A DNA stretch of 64,000 nucleotides from Pictodentalium vernedei (taxonomy: Eukaryota > Mollusca > Scaphopoda > Dentaliida > Dentaliidae). Position 1 is the stretch's first letter; every line of letters begins with the position of its first letter. The position numbers and the translations under genes were made by a program. The notes beneath the pieces were generated by a model. That model was not told where the DNA came from. It saw only the letters and a list, made by a program, of their open reading frames with translations, and searched no databases. This document shows positions 32,361 to 43,870 of this stretch, in pieces. The DNA lies in the NCBI GenBank assembly GCA_031216915.1, contig CM062289.1, positions 248,807,187-248,871,186 of the forward strand, written 5' to 3'.

Positions 32361-34480
32361 TAAAAAAATCTTCTTCTCCAGATCCAGCAGGCAGAATCTT
32401 TTGATATTTGGTATGCAACATTGTATGGTGGATCTGATTCAAGTTTGTTCAAATCGGCCCCCTGGGTTCATATTTGGGCTCAGTATAGGAGCCCGATTTC
32501 GAACTTAGTGCATTTCAGGCAAATTTCTTAAAAAATCTTCTTCTCCAGATCCAGCAGGCAGAATCTTTTGATATTTGGTATGCAACATTGTAGGGTGGAT
32601 CTGATTCAAGTTTGTTCAAATCGGCCCCCTGGGTTCATATTTGGGCTCAGTATAGGAGCCCGATTTCGAACTTAGTGCATTTCAGGCAAATTTCTTTAAA
32701 AATCTTCTTCTTCAGATCCAGCAGGCAGAATCTTTTGATATTTGGTATGCAACATTGTAGGGTGGATCTGATTCAAGTTTGTTCAAATCGGCCCCCTGGG
32801 TTCATATTTGGGCTCAGTATAGGAGCCCGATTTCGAACTTAGTGCATTTCAGGCAAATTTCTTAAAAATCTTCTTCTCCAGATCGAGAGGGCAGAATCTT
32901 TTGATATATGGTATGCAACATTGTGGGGTGGATCTGATTCAAGTTTGTTCAAATCGGCTCCCTGGATTCATATTTGGGCTCACTATAAAAGCCCGAATTC
33001 GAACTTGGTGCATTTCAGGCAAATTTCTTCAAAAATCTTCTTCTTCTCCAGATCGAGCAGGCAGAATCTTTTGATATTTGGCATGCAACATTGTGGGGTG
33101 GATCTGATTCAAGTTTGTTCAAATCGACCCCCTGGGTTTATATTTGGGCTCAGTATAGAAGCTCGAATTCGAACTTAGTGCATTTCAGGCAAATTTCTTC
33201 AAAAATCTTCTCCAGATCTAGCAGGCAGAATATTTTGATATTTGGTATGCAACATTGTGGGGTGGATCTGATTCAAGTTTGTTCAAATCGGCCCCCAGGA
33301 TTCATATTTGGGCTCACTATAGAAGCCCGAATTCGATCTTAATGCATTTCAGGCAAATGTCTTCAAAAATCTTCTTCTCCAGATCCAGCAGGCAGAATCT
33401 ATTGATATTTGGTATGCAACATTGTGGAGTGGATTTGATGCAAGTTTGTTCAAATCGGCCCCCTGGGTTTATATTTGGGCTCAGTATAGAAGCTCGAATT
33501 CGAACTTAGTGCATTTCAGGCAAATTTCTTCAAAAATCTTCTTCTCCAGATCCAGTCGGCAGAATCTTTTGATTTTTGGTATGCAACATTGTGGGGTGGA
33601 TCTGATTCAAATTTGTTCAAATCGGCTCCCTGGATTCATATTTGGGCTCACTATAGAAACCCGAATTCGAACTTAATACATTTCAGGCAAATTTCTTCAA
33701 AAATCTTCTTCTCCAGATCCAGCAGGCAGAATCTTTTGATATTTGGTATGCAACATTGTGGAGTGGATCTGATGCAAGTTTGTTCAAATCGGCCCCCTGG
33801 GTTTATATTTGGGCTCAGTATAGAAGCTCGAATTCGAACTTAGTTCATTTCAGGCACATTTCTTCAAAAATCTTCTTCTCCAGATCCAGCAGGCAGAATC
33901 TTTTGATATTTGGTATGCAACATTGAGGGGTGGATCTGAAGTTTGTTCAAATCGGCCCCCTGGATTCATATTTGGGCTCACTATGGAAGCTCGAATTCGA
34001 ACTTAGTGCATTTCAGGCAAATTTCTTAAAAATCTTCTTCTCCAGATCCAGCAGGCAGAATCTTTTGATATTTGGTATGCAACATTGAGGGGTGGATCTG
34101 ATTCAAGTTTGTTCAAATCGGCCCCCTGGATTCATATTTGGGCTCACTATGGAAGCTCAAATTCGAACTTAGTGCATGTCAGGCAAATTTCTTAAAAAAT
34201 CTTCTTCTCCAGATCCAGCAGGCAGAATCTATTTGATATTTGGTATGCAACATTGTGGGGTGGATCTGATTCAAGTTTGTTCAAATCGCCCCCCCCCCCC
34301 CCCCTGGATTCATATTTGGGCTCACTATAGAAGCCCAAATTCGAACTTAGTGCATTTCAGGCAAATTTCTTAAAAAATCTTCTTCTCCAGATTCAGCAGG
34401 CAGAATCTTGGGGGAGATTCAAGTTTGTTCAAGCCAAGTCCCTGGGTTCATATTTGGGCTCACTGTGGTAGCCCGAATTA
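32361..34480 (+). repeat. ~167 bp satellite-like array, about 12 units
   Basis: Each unit carries AATCTTCTTCTCCAGATCCA, GCAGGCAGAATCTTTTGATA, GGTATGCAACATTG and TTCAAATCGGCCCCCTGG. The first three units are nearly identical. From about 33,090 two variants alternate (GGGTTTATATTTGGGCTCAG and GGATTCATATTTGGGCTCAC), giving a 334 bp dimer. Unit frames of 83-85 codons result from low stop density and do not continue between units. Confidence 0.9.
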
Positions 34481-34680
34481 TGACTTAGTTCAAAATGAGG
34501 AATTTTCTTTAAAAATCTTCTTCAGATCCAGCAGTTAGAATGTTTTGATATTTGATATGCAGCATCCTTAGGGGGGGGGGGGGGGGGGGGGGGGAGATTC
34601 AAGTTTGTTAAAGCCAAGTCCCTGGGTTCATATGTAGGCTCCTTAGTTCAATATGAGGAATATTCATTAAAAATCTTCTT

Positions 34681-37600
34681 TTTTTAGCTTAACTTGACAT
34701 AGTCAAGATAAGCTATTGCCATCACGCGTGCGGAAGTCTGTTAGTCTGTTAGTCAGTGACGTCTGTTCACATTGTTCTTTAGCACGGGCTACACCCCACA
34801 GTTCTTGTCGGATCGTCACAAAATTTCATATGCAGGTTTGGGGTCGTGTCTAGATGAGAACGTCCCCTTTTGGTCACGATCGGGCAACCTGTATGGCTGC
34901 CCGAGCCCAAAAACCATTAGCTCAGTCTACAGGTCGTATTTATGAAGGGATTTCATTGTAACTTGGTAAGATGCCTCTGTATAATGCCTAGATGAGAACG
35001 TCCCCTTTTGGGCAAGATCTATCATCTATCTGATGGCTGCCCAAGCCCGAAACCCAAAAACTTTTAGCACAGTCTGCAGGTCATGTTTAATGTGGAGGGA
35101 TTTCATTGTAACTTGGTAGGATGACTCCTTATGATGTCTAGATGAGAATTTCCCCATTTGGGCATGATCTGCCAACCGTGACGACTGCCTGAGCCCAAAA
35201 CCTGAAAAAATGTAGCACAGTCTACAGGTCATATTTATTGAGGAATTTCATTGTAACTTGGTGGGTTGACTTCAAACAATATCTAGATGAGAAAGTCCCC
35301 TTTTGGACGTGATTGGGCAACTGTGACGGCTATAGGGGCCCGAAGCCCGAAAACCTTTAGCACAGTCTTGAGGTCATATTTATGAAGGGATTTCATTGTA
35401 ACTTAGTAGGATGACTCCAAATAACGTCTAGATGAGAACGTCCCATTTTGATCGCGATCATGCAGCCTTGATGGGTGCCCGAGCCCAAAAGCCAAAAGGT
35501 CATACTTATGGAAGGATTTCATTGTAACCTGTTAGGTTGACTCCATATAATGCCTAGATGATGACATCCCCTTTTGGTCGTGATTGGTCAGTTGTGATGG
35601 CTACAAGTTCCCAAAGCCCGAAAACCTTGAGCACAGTCTACAGGTCATATTTATTAAGGGATTTCATTGTAACTTCTTAGGATCACTCTAGATGATGCCC
35701 AGATGAGATTGTCCCCTATGGTTGCGATCATTCAGCCATGATGGCTGCCCGAGCCCGAAAACCTTTAGCACAGTCTACAGGTCATATTTATGAAGAGATT
35801 TCATTGTAACTTGGTAGGTTAACTTCATATAATGTCTAGATGAGAACGTCCCCTTTTGGGCATGATCGGGCAACTGTGATGGCTAAAGGTGCCCGAAGCC
35901 CGAAAACCTTTAGCACAGTCTACAGGTCACATTTATGAGGGGATTTCATTGTAACTTGGCAGAATGACTCCAAATAATGTCTAGATGAGAAAGTCCCATT
36001 TTGATCGCGATCATTCAGCCTTGATGGGTGCCCGAGCCCAAAACCCTTTAGCATTGGTAAAAGGTCATATTTATGGAAGGATTTCATTGTAACCTATTAG
36101 GTTGACTCCATATAATGCCTAGATGATGGCATCCCCTTTTTGTCGTGATTGGTGAGCTGTGATGGCTATAAGTGCCCGAAGCCCGAAAACCTTGAGCACA
36201 GTCTACAGGTCATATTTATGGAGGGATTTCATTGTAACTTCGTAGGATCACTCCAGATGATGCCCAGATGAGATTGTCCCTCTTGGTTGTGATCATTCAA
36301 CCATGATGGCTGCCCGAGCCCGAAAACCTTAAGCACAGTTTACAGGTCATATTTATGAAGGGATTTCATTGTAACTTGGTAGGTTGACTTCATAATAATG
36401 TCTAGATGAGAAAGTCCCCTTTTGGACATGATTGGTCAACTTTGACGGCTAAAGGTACCCGAAGCCCAAAAACCTTTAGCACAGTCTACAGGTCATACTT
36501 ATGAAGGAATTTCATTGTAACTTGGTAGGATGACTCCAAATAATGTCTAGATGAGAACATCCCATTTTGGTCATGATCATTCAGCCTTGATGGGTGCCCG
36601 AGCCCAAAAACCTTTAGCATAGGCAAAAGGTTATATTTATAGAAGGATTTCATTGTAACCTGTTAGGTTGACTCCATTTCATGCCTAGATGATGACATCC
36701 GCTTTTGGTCGTGATTGGTCAACATTGATGCCTACAGGTGCCCGAAGCCCGAAAACCTTGAGCACAGTCTACAGGTCATATTTATGAAGGGATTTCATTG
36801 TAACTTCTTAGGATCACTCCAGATGATGCCCAGACGAGATTGTCCCCTATGGTTGCGATCATTCAGCCATGATGGCTGCCCGAGTCCGAAGCCCGAAAAC
36901 CTTTAGCACAGTCTGCAGGTTATATTTATGAAGAGATTTCATTGTAACTTGGTAGGTTAACTTCATATAATGTCTAGATGAGAACGTCCCCTTTTGGACA
37001 TGATTGGGCAACTGTGATGGCTAAAGGTGCCCAAAGCCCGAAAACCTTCTGCACAGTCTACAGGTCATATTTATGAGGGGATTTCATTGTAACTTGGTAG
37101 GATGACTCCAAATAATGTCTAGATGAGATTGTCCCCTTTGGTTGTGATCATTCAGCCTTGATGGGTGCCCGAGCCCAAAAACCTTTAGCATTGGTAAAAG
37201 GTCATATTTATGGAAGGATTTCATTGTAACCTATTAGGTTGACTCCATATAATGCCTAGATGATGATATCCCCTTTTTATCGTAATTGGTCAGCTGTGAT
37301 GGCTACAAGTGCCCGAAAACCTTGAGCACAGTCTACAGGTCATATTTATGAAGCGATTTCATTGTAACTTCGTAGGATCACTCCAGATGATGCCCAGATG
37401 AGATTGTCCCCTTTGGTTGTGATCATTCAACCATGATGGCTGCCCGAGCCCAAAGCCCGAAAACCTTAAGCACAGTCTACAGGCCATATTTATGAAGGGA
37501 TTTCATTGTAACTTGGTAGGTTGACTTCATATAATGTCAAGATGAGAATGTCCCCTTTTGGACATGATTGGGCAACTTTGACGGCTAAAGGTGCCCGAAG

Positions 37601-39145
37601 CCCGAAAACCTTTAGCACAGTCTACAGGTCATATTTATGAAGGGATTTCATTGTAACTTGGTAGGATGACTCCAAATAATGTCTAGATGAGAACGTCCCA
37701 TTTTGGTCATGATCATTCAGCCTTGGTGGGTACCCGAGCCCAAAAACTTTAGCATAGGCAAAAGGTTATATTTATAGAAGGATTTCATTGTAACCTGTTA
37801 GGTTGACTCCATATAATGCCTAGATGATGACATCCCCTTTTGGTCGTGATTGGTCAACTGTGATGGCTACAGGTGCCCGAAGCCCGAAAACCTTGAGCAC
37901 AGTGTACAGGTCATATTTATGAAGGGATTTAATTGTAACTTCGCAGGATCACTCCAGATGATGCGCAGATGAGATTGTCCCCTTTGGTTGCGATCATTCA
38001 ACCATGATGGCTGCCCGAGCCCGAAGCCCGAAAACCTTTAGCACAGTCTACAGGTCATATTTATGAAGGGATTTCATTGTAACTTAGTAGGCTGACTTCA
38101 TATAATGTCTAGATGAGAACGTCCCCTTTTGGACACGATTGGGCGACTGTGACGGCTTCAGGGACCCAAGGCCCGAAAACCTTTAGCACAGTCTACAGGT
38201 CATATTTATAAAGGGATTTCATTGTAACTTGGTAGGATGACTCCAAATAATGTCTAGATGAGAACATCCCATTTTGGTCGTGATCATTCAGCCTTGATGG
38301 GTGCCCGAGCCCAAAAACCTTTAGCATGTCTGTAGGTCGTATTTATGGAAGGATTTCATTGTAACTTGTTAGGTTGACTCCATATAATGCCTAGATGATG
38401 ACATCCCCTTTTGGTCGTGGTTGGTCAACTGTGATGGCTACAGGTGCCTGAAGCCCGAACATCTTGAGCACAGTCTACAGGTCATATTTATGAAGGGATT
38501 TCATTGTAACTTCATAGGATCACTCCAGATGAGAATGTCCCCTTTTGGTTGCGATCATTCAGCCATGATGGCTGCCCAAGCCTAAAGCCCGAAAACCTTT
38601 AGCGCAGTCTTCAGATCATATTTATGAAGGGATTTCATTGTAACTTTGTAGCATCACTCCAGATGATGCCCAGATGAGAATGTCCCCTTTTGGTTGCGAT
38701 CATTCAACCATGATGGCTGCCAGAGCCCAAAGCCCAAAAACCTTTAGCACAGTCTACAGGTGATATTTATTAAGGGATTTCGTTGTAACTTGGTAGGTTG
38801 ACTTCATATAATGTCTAGATGAGAACGTCCCCTTTGGACGCAATTGGGAAACTGACGGCTACAGGGGCCCGAAGCCCGAAAACCTTTAGCAGAGTCTACA
38901 GGCCATATTTATATATATATATAACTGTGAGGGCCACATACATTAACTGTGAGCTCTTTAGTACAGTGTACACCTCATGTTATTTTTATCATAAACATAG
39001 CATACAGGGAACAGAAATGAACATATTCCCAATTATCACAATTCTTGTCTTATTTCATAATCCTTTCATAAACATTGAACATTATCCTTTTCATCAAACA
39101 CAACACACAAGTTAAGCTACAGTGTCATTGACACTTTCATTTTTA
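34681..39145 (+). mobile_element. hairpin-ended element with four-monomer higher-order repeat (D4)
   Basis: It starts TTTTTAGCTTAACTTGACAT..AAGATAAGCT and ends with the hairpin AGTGTCATTGACACTTTCAT. About 28 monomers of ~142 bp share CCTTTAGCACAGTCTACAGG and GGATTTCATTGTAACTTGG. One variant (TTAGGTTGACTCCAT) recurs at 35,531, 36,096, 36,662, 37,233, 37,797 and 38,368, a spacing of 564-571 bp, so the array is organised as blocks of four monomers. It is the long sister of 18,140-20,541. Confidence 0.85.
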
Positions 39146-39289
39146 GATCCACTGGTCAGAATCTTTGGATATTTGGTATAAGCTTTTCTTAGGAGGAGCA
39201 GATGCAACTTGTTGAAATCAATTCTCTGGGTTGATATTTTGGCTACCATGTCAGGTGAGCGCCCTCAGGCCCCTTGGGGCCTCTTGTTT

Positions 39290-40162
39290 CCTCTTGTTTC
39301 TAACCTCATTAAAGAATGTATAGTGCACAAAATTATTGACACATAAATTTTTTGTAAGTTGGTAACACGTATATCACATATATAGTATGACCGATTGACT
39401 TGGAGCCAACACCAAATATAACAAAATTCTGGTGGTGAAGTGGGACTGTGCTTGATTACTGAGAACAAAATGTTGGTATAATAGAACCTGCAAAGCAACA
39501 CTTGTGATTCCACAAAAGTGGGTGACATAATTATAAATGATGGCTAAATTTGACATAATTAGCTCACATTGTATTCAACACTTTCGGTGAAATTAAGGGT
39601 GCTATGGCGTCGCACTTTGATTTTGTTCGAATCAAGTCGTCCTGACCCATCATGAGGAGGTGTGGTGGGGGGGGGGGGGGGGGGGGGGTGTTGGGGGCGA
39701 AAACAATTAAAATAAAAAATTCTTGATATTTGGTACTGAGCTAACTTTTTGAGAGGGTCTTCCCAGCCGCTATTGTTCTGGTAGAAGTGCAAAACTTTTC
39801 TTGGTCAAAGAAAAGCGGACTACAGTTTTCTTCAAATTAGTGGTTTGTTCAGTTGTTCAGTTTAACTGCAAATTCAGAGGGCTGGATGAGTAGGAAAATG
39901 ACCACAACGAACAAAATTTATTAATTATTTATCATATAAATGCACATTATCTCAAACACAAATAATGATGAACATAATATTAATAATCTCATAATAGTGC
40001 TCTTATAATTATTCATCATATATATACACATTATCACATACACAAATAATGATGAACATAATATTAATAATTTCATAATAGTTATCTCATAATTATTTAT
40101 CATATAAATACACATTATTATAATAAAAATAAAGATGAATAACGTAATAATAATAAATAACA
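39290..40162. other. AT-rich spacer with simple repeats
   Basis: A G homopolymer lies at about 39,667-39,688. About 2.5 copies of a ~95 bp AT-rich unit (AATAATGATGAACATAATAT) lie at 39,921-40,125. Frames here are low complexity and not called. Confidence 0.5.
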
Positions 40163-40166
40163 TTAA

Positions 40167-40398
40167 CCCTTTAAACCCTCGTTTCATGGAATGACATTGC
40201 CTTTGTGTACATTTACAGAGAGATGGGATCAGTCCAATATCAATATACAGGGAGGAGAAAATAATAACTGCAGTCTGTAACCGTCTGGTTGCAGACTGTA
40301 GATATGATCTTATCATCAGTGCCTCATGTATAGACCTCTTATAATAACATAACAAATTATGCCTTGGACCGAAAAATCGGTTTTATGAGTTCAAAGGA
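40167..40398. mobile_element. TTAA foldback MITE, family 2
   Basis: 232 bp between TTAA at 40,163-40,166 and 40,399-40,402. The ends are CCCTTTAAACCCTCGTTTCA and, inverted, TCCTTTGAACTCATAAAACC. It is close in size and ends to 3,091-3,321. An internal hairpin GCAGTCTGTAAC..GTTGCAGACTG lies near 40,270-40,299. Confidence 0.75.
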
Positions 40399-40439
40399 TT
40401 AATAATTGAAAGAAAATTAAATTAAAATCAAAATTAAAC

Positions 40440-41990
40440 TCCGGTGCTGTGGGATACAGAATCCAAATACTGCAGGAGGCTAATATCACCCTCCCGTTGA
40501 GGACGTTGGAAGACGTTGGAAATGTCGGATGGAGCAATACACTTTTCAGCACTTCTTATTTGGTGTGCAGCTCTCTTAGTGGGGTCAGATTCAGCTTTAT
40601 TGAAATCAAGTCTCTGGGTTCATTTTTGGTTTCTGTATGGCAACCCGAATTTCATCATAGTGCAGTATGGTGAATATTCTTTGAAAATGTTCTCCAGAAC
40701 CACTGGAGAATCATTGGATATTTGGTATAGAATACCCTGAGGGAGGTCTGATTCAAATTAGTTCTGGGAGCTCCCGAGTTTTAACTTGGTGCAATATGAG
40801 GAATAATTTTCAAAAGTCTCCATCAGATCAGTCTCTCAAAATCTTTTGATATTAGATATACAGCATCCTTTGGGTGCTTTGGGTGGGCAGATTTGTGTTT
40901 GTTCGAAGCAAATTCCTGGGTTTATAACGTCATATTTTGGCTGAATTTTAACAATAGTGAGGAAAATTCTTTTAAAAAGTGTTGAGAAATCTCCTCCAGA
41001 ACCGCCAGTCAAAATCTTTTGTTACTTGATACACAACATCCTTAAAGGGAGGGGGGGGGGGGCAGATTTAAGTGTATTCAAATCAAATCCATGGCCACAT
41101 ATTTGGGATCACTTTGGCAATCCATCAGTCAGAATCTTTTGATATTTGATTTGTAGCATTCTTCGTGAGATGTGATTCAAATTTGTTTAAATCAAGTCCC
41201 CGGGTTCATATTGGAACAACCTGCGAGAACTCAAATTTTAACTCTGTTCAGTATGACGAAAATGTTTTTAAACTCGCCTTCCCAGATCCACCAGTAAGAA
41301 TCCTTTGATGATTTGTATTGAGCATTCTAGATAGGGATGGGGTTGTGTCAGATTCAAGTTTGTTCACATCAAGTCCCTGGGATCATATTTGGGCTCCCTA
41401 TGGGAACTCGAACTTTAACTTAGAGCGATATAAAGAATATTCGTTCAAAGATCTACTTCAAATCTACCAGTCATATTTTTTTAATATTTTGTTTGCAGTA
41501 TCCTCAGTGGGGTCTTATTCCAGTTTGTTCAAATCAAGCCCCTGGTTTCATTTTTGGGATCCCTATGGCAACCAAAATTTTAACTTTGTGCAATATGGGG
41601 AAATTCCTATCTTCGTCTCCAGATGTACCAGTCAGAATTTTTTGATATTTGATATGCAACAGCCTTAGGCGGTTCAGATTCAAGTTTGTCCACAGCAAGT
41701 CCGCTGTGGGATCCCAAATTTTAATATGTGTAATTATAAAACTATTCTTTAAAAAATCATCTTCTTCACACCCACGAGTCAGATTCTTTTATTACATAAA
41801 AGTGACATCCATAGTGTTATAAGATTCAAGTTTGTTCAAATCAAATTCAAATCACATTCCTAGACTCATATTTGGGCTGCCTATGGGGGCCCAAATATTT
41901 ACTTAGTGCAGTATGAGGATATATTTTATGTTTGCTTTTCAGCATTACTATGACTCGCAGTTTAAGGTTTGTTCAAAGTGTTAAGCTTGA
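40440..41990 (+). repeat. old ~170 bp array
   Basis: About nine diverged units of the same monomer as 32.36-34.48 kb (CAAGTTTGTTCAAATCAAGT, CCTGGGTTCATATTTGGG, TTTTGATATTTGATATG). A G-rich run lies at about 41,050-41,062. No gene. Confidence 0.7.
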
Positions 41991-42400
41991 CTGATTTTGG
42001 TGAGCACCAGAGAGGTTTGAAATTTGACACAGGACCAAATGGAGAATTTAGCGTTTGTGTAAATTAATTCTGCTCACGCATGACAGTTCTGATGGTGGTA
42101 AACATTAGTTAGATGTAATGTGAGAACATTCGATTATTGTTTGTTGAAACGGTAACCCACGAGGCCACTTGAGACCCGGTGGTGGGGAACTTGCATTGGG
42201 AGGTGGGCCGCTGGGTAAAAAAAAACCCAAAACAATTCACCCAACAGACCCTTGTCCCCATCCCAACTCTCCAAGCTAAATTGCAAAATTAGAGTAACTA
42301 TATGAACACGCAGATGTTGTATACGACCTTAAATCCTTCTTTAAACACTTCTATCGGGTGAGCGATTAATGCCCCCCCCCCCCCCCCCCCCTCCCGGTGA
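41991..42400. other. tail of an old hairpin-ended element with a C homopolymer
   Basis: GGTGAGCGATTAATG at 42,358 resembles the right end of the hairpin-ended elements but runs into about 21 C residues (42,371-42,391). The large inverted-arm element begins 10 bases later. Confidence 0.45.
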
Positions 42401-42610
42401 GACTACTTACCGAGAACAACCGAGAACAAATTAAAATAATAAATAAAAGCAAAAATAAATATTAATTGTTAGCATATAGGTACTCTATTTATGTAAAAGC
42501 AAGAAGAAAAACAAACTTTAGACGGACCAGGTCTATGGTGAAGGGGGTTATTCATTAATCCTTTGCCTTCGGCGCCGAACCGAGAAGAGACTACTTGCCG
42601 AGAACAAAAC
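42401..42610 (+). repeat. outer inverted repeat, left
   Basis: It aligns with the reverse complement of 59,973-60,177 over its whole length, including ATTAAAATAATA, GCAAAAATAAATATTAATTG, TTAGCA...GGCACTAT-like and GGTCTATGGTGA, then CCGAGAAGAGACTACTTGCC. It has diverged by small substitutions and gaps. Confidence 0.75.
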
Positions 42611-43106
42611 AAAATAATATATAAAGATCGAAATAAAAGTTTATTGTTATAAAGCATGTAAGTACTCTATATTGTGTACAAATTAGTAACAAAACAATTT
42701 TAAACCCGCCAAGTCTATGGTGAATGGGATTATTTATTAATTCGCACATTCGGTGCCGAACCGAGAATAGGCTATTTGCCGAGAACAAAACAAAATAATA
42801 TTTCAAAATGAAAATAGAAGTTTATTGTTAGCGTTTTAGGCATGTATCTACTCTAGAGACCACTTGCCGAGAACAAAACAAAATAACATTTAAAAATGAA
42901 AATAAAAGTTTATTGTTAGTGTATAAGGCTTGTATATACTCTGTATTGTGTACAAATTAGTAACAAAACAATTTTAAACCAGCCAGGTCTATGGTGAATG
43001 GGATTATTTATTAATTCCCACATTCGGCGCCAAACCGAGAAGAGGCTTCTTGCCGAGAACAAAACAAAATTTAAAAATGAAAATAAAAGTTTATTGTTAG
43101 CGTATA
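42580..43106 (+). repeat. subterminal ~180 bp repeats
   Basis: CCGAGAAGAGACTACTTGCC-type motifs recur at 42,580, 42,760, 42,855 (partial unit) and 43,033, with AGAACAAAACAAAATAA, AAATAAAAGTTTATTGTTAG and GGGATTATTTATTAATTC between them. Repeated motifs just inside transposon ends often bind transposase; that role here is inference. Confidence 0.75.
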
Positions 43107-43660
43107 ATGCATGTATCTACTCTATTTTATGACATAGTATATGATGAAATTGAAGCGGAAATCTTGAATTTTGAGAGCAGGTATCTGACATCATTCATGC
43201 CTCGATTACGATCCAAGATCCTTTCAACAAGAAAAAACAACAACAATATACCCAAATTTTGGACAAATAACAATTGTGAGAGCATGAATAATATAATTAA
43301 ATTAGAAACAAATTGGAAAATTCTTAAGTTACCAGACCTAACTGACAAACTGTTTGCTATTGTTAATGATCAGACCTAACCGACAAACTGTTTGCTATTG
43401 TTAATGACCAGATAAGGGAATTAGAAATGCTGTGCATGATTCTGGAGATTTTGTTTTGGCTCACCATGTTGAAAACCTTCGGGTAAAACATTCTATATGG
43501 GTTAATCTGGAACCCGAGAGATGAGACAGAAAGCTCGGACAATTAGTATCTTTTATTAAAGAACCTCATTTCACACTGACATCGACTGACGGACGATTGA
43601 TTATTCCAAAAACTGAAGTCGTGGCAAAAAAAAAACTGGCCAGCGAAAGCGAGTGAAGAA
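43107..43660 (+). pseudogene. transposase-like remnant (possibly MULE-type), + strand
   Basis: The first frame reads FYDIVYDEIEAEI, FWTNNNCESMNNIIK and LPDLTDKLFAIVNDQ. The NNNCESMNN..K..W motif followed by a helical LPDL..KL..IV segment recurs in invertebrate transposon proteins, and I associate it with MULE-like transposases by memory only. A 38 bp direct duplication (43,333 and 43,371, CAGACCTAAC) breaks the frame. Beyond it the frame reads GDFVLAHHVENLRVKHSIWV before a stop. A further coding-like scrap (CVFCRIKFFSQWIL) lies in the inner arm near 43,710. Confidence 0.5.
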
Positions 43661-43683
43661 CTCAAAAACGAGAAGTGGCCTTA

Positions 43684-43870
43684 TAGCCGGTCGCCAGGTC
43701 ATGGATGCGTGTTTTGTCGTATAAAGTTTTTTTCTCAATGGATTCTGAAAATTAAGGTACCTGACATCAACATTCAATCGGCTGACCATCTGTCAGCCTT
43801 GAGCAATTTTTTTTATAGAGCCCCAAAATTTATACCCCACCCCGAATTTCAGTAAAATACCACTTTTTAC
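43684..43870 (+). repeat. inner inverted repeat, left
   Basis: It matches the reverse complement of 56,812-56,997, for example CGTATAAAGTTT.TTTCTC.AT, CATTCAATCGGCTGACCATC, TGTCAGCCTT.AGCAATTTTT and ACCCCGAATTT. Both copies contain the same coding-like scrap (C.F.RIKF.S.WIL.I), so the arm includes the end of a gene. Confidence 0.8.

Larger units (their letters stand above)
31620..39289 (+). mobile_element. large hairpin-ended element (A5), interrupted by D4
   Basis: The start is TTTTTAGCTCACCTGACTGA..AGTCAGGGTGAGC. The end is CAGGTGAGCGCCCTCAGGCC plus CCTTGGGGCCTCTTGTTT (39,250-39,289). After the start comes a CGTC-rich minisatellite (31,667-31,720) and then the ~167 bp array. The array is cut at ATCTTCTT (34,680) and resumes after 39,145 with AGATCCACTGGTCAGAATCT, exactly where the monomer would continue. 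A second element therefore inserted within the array. No enzyme gene. Confidence 0.7.

Noticed and set aside
32612-34373. Series of similar 83-85 codon proteins
   Set aside because: They follow the 167 bp repeat unit, overlap each other and cannot continue from unit to unit in one frame.
39921-40355. 144-codon membrane-like protein
   Set aside because: It is made of AT-rich tandem repeats plus half of a MITE; hydrophobicity follows from base composition.
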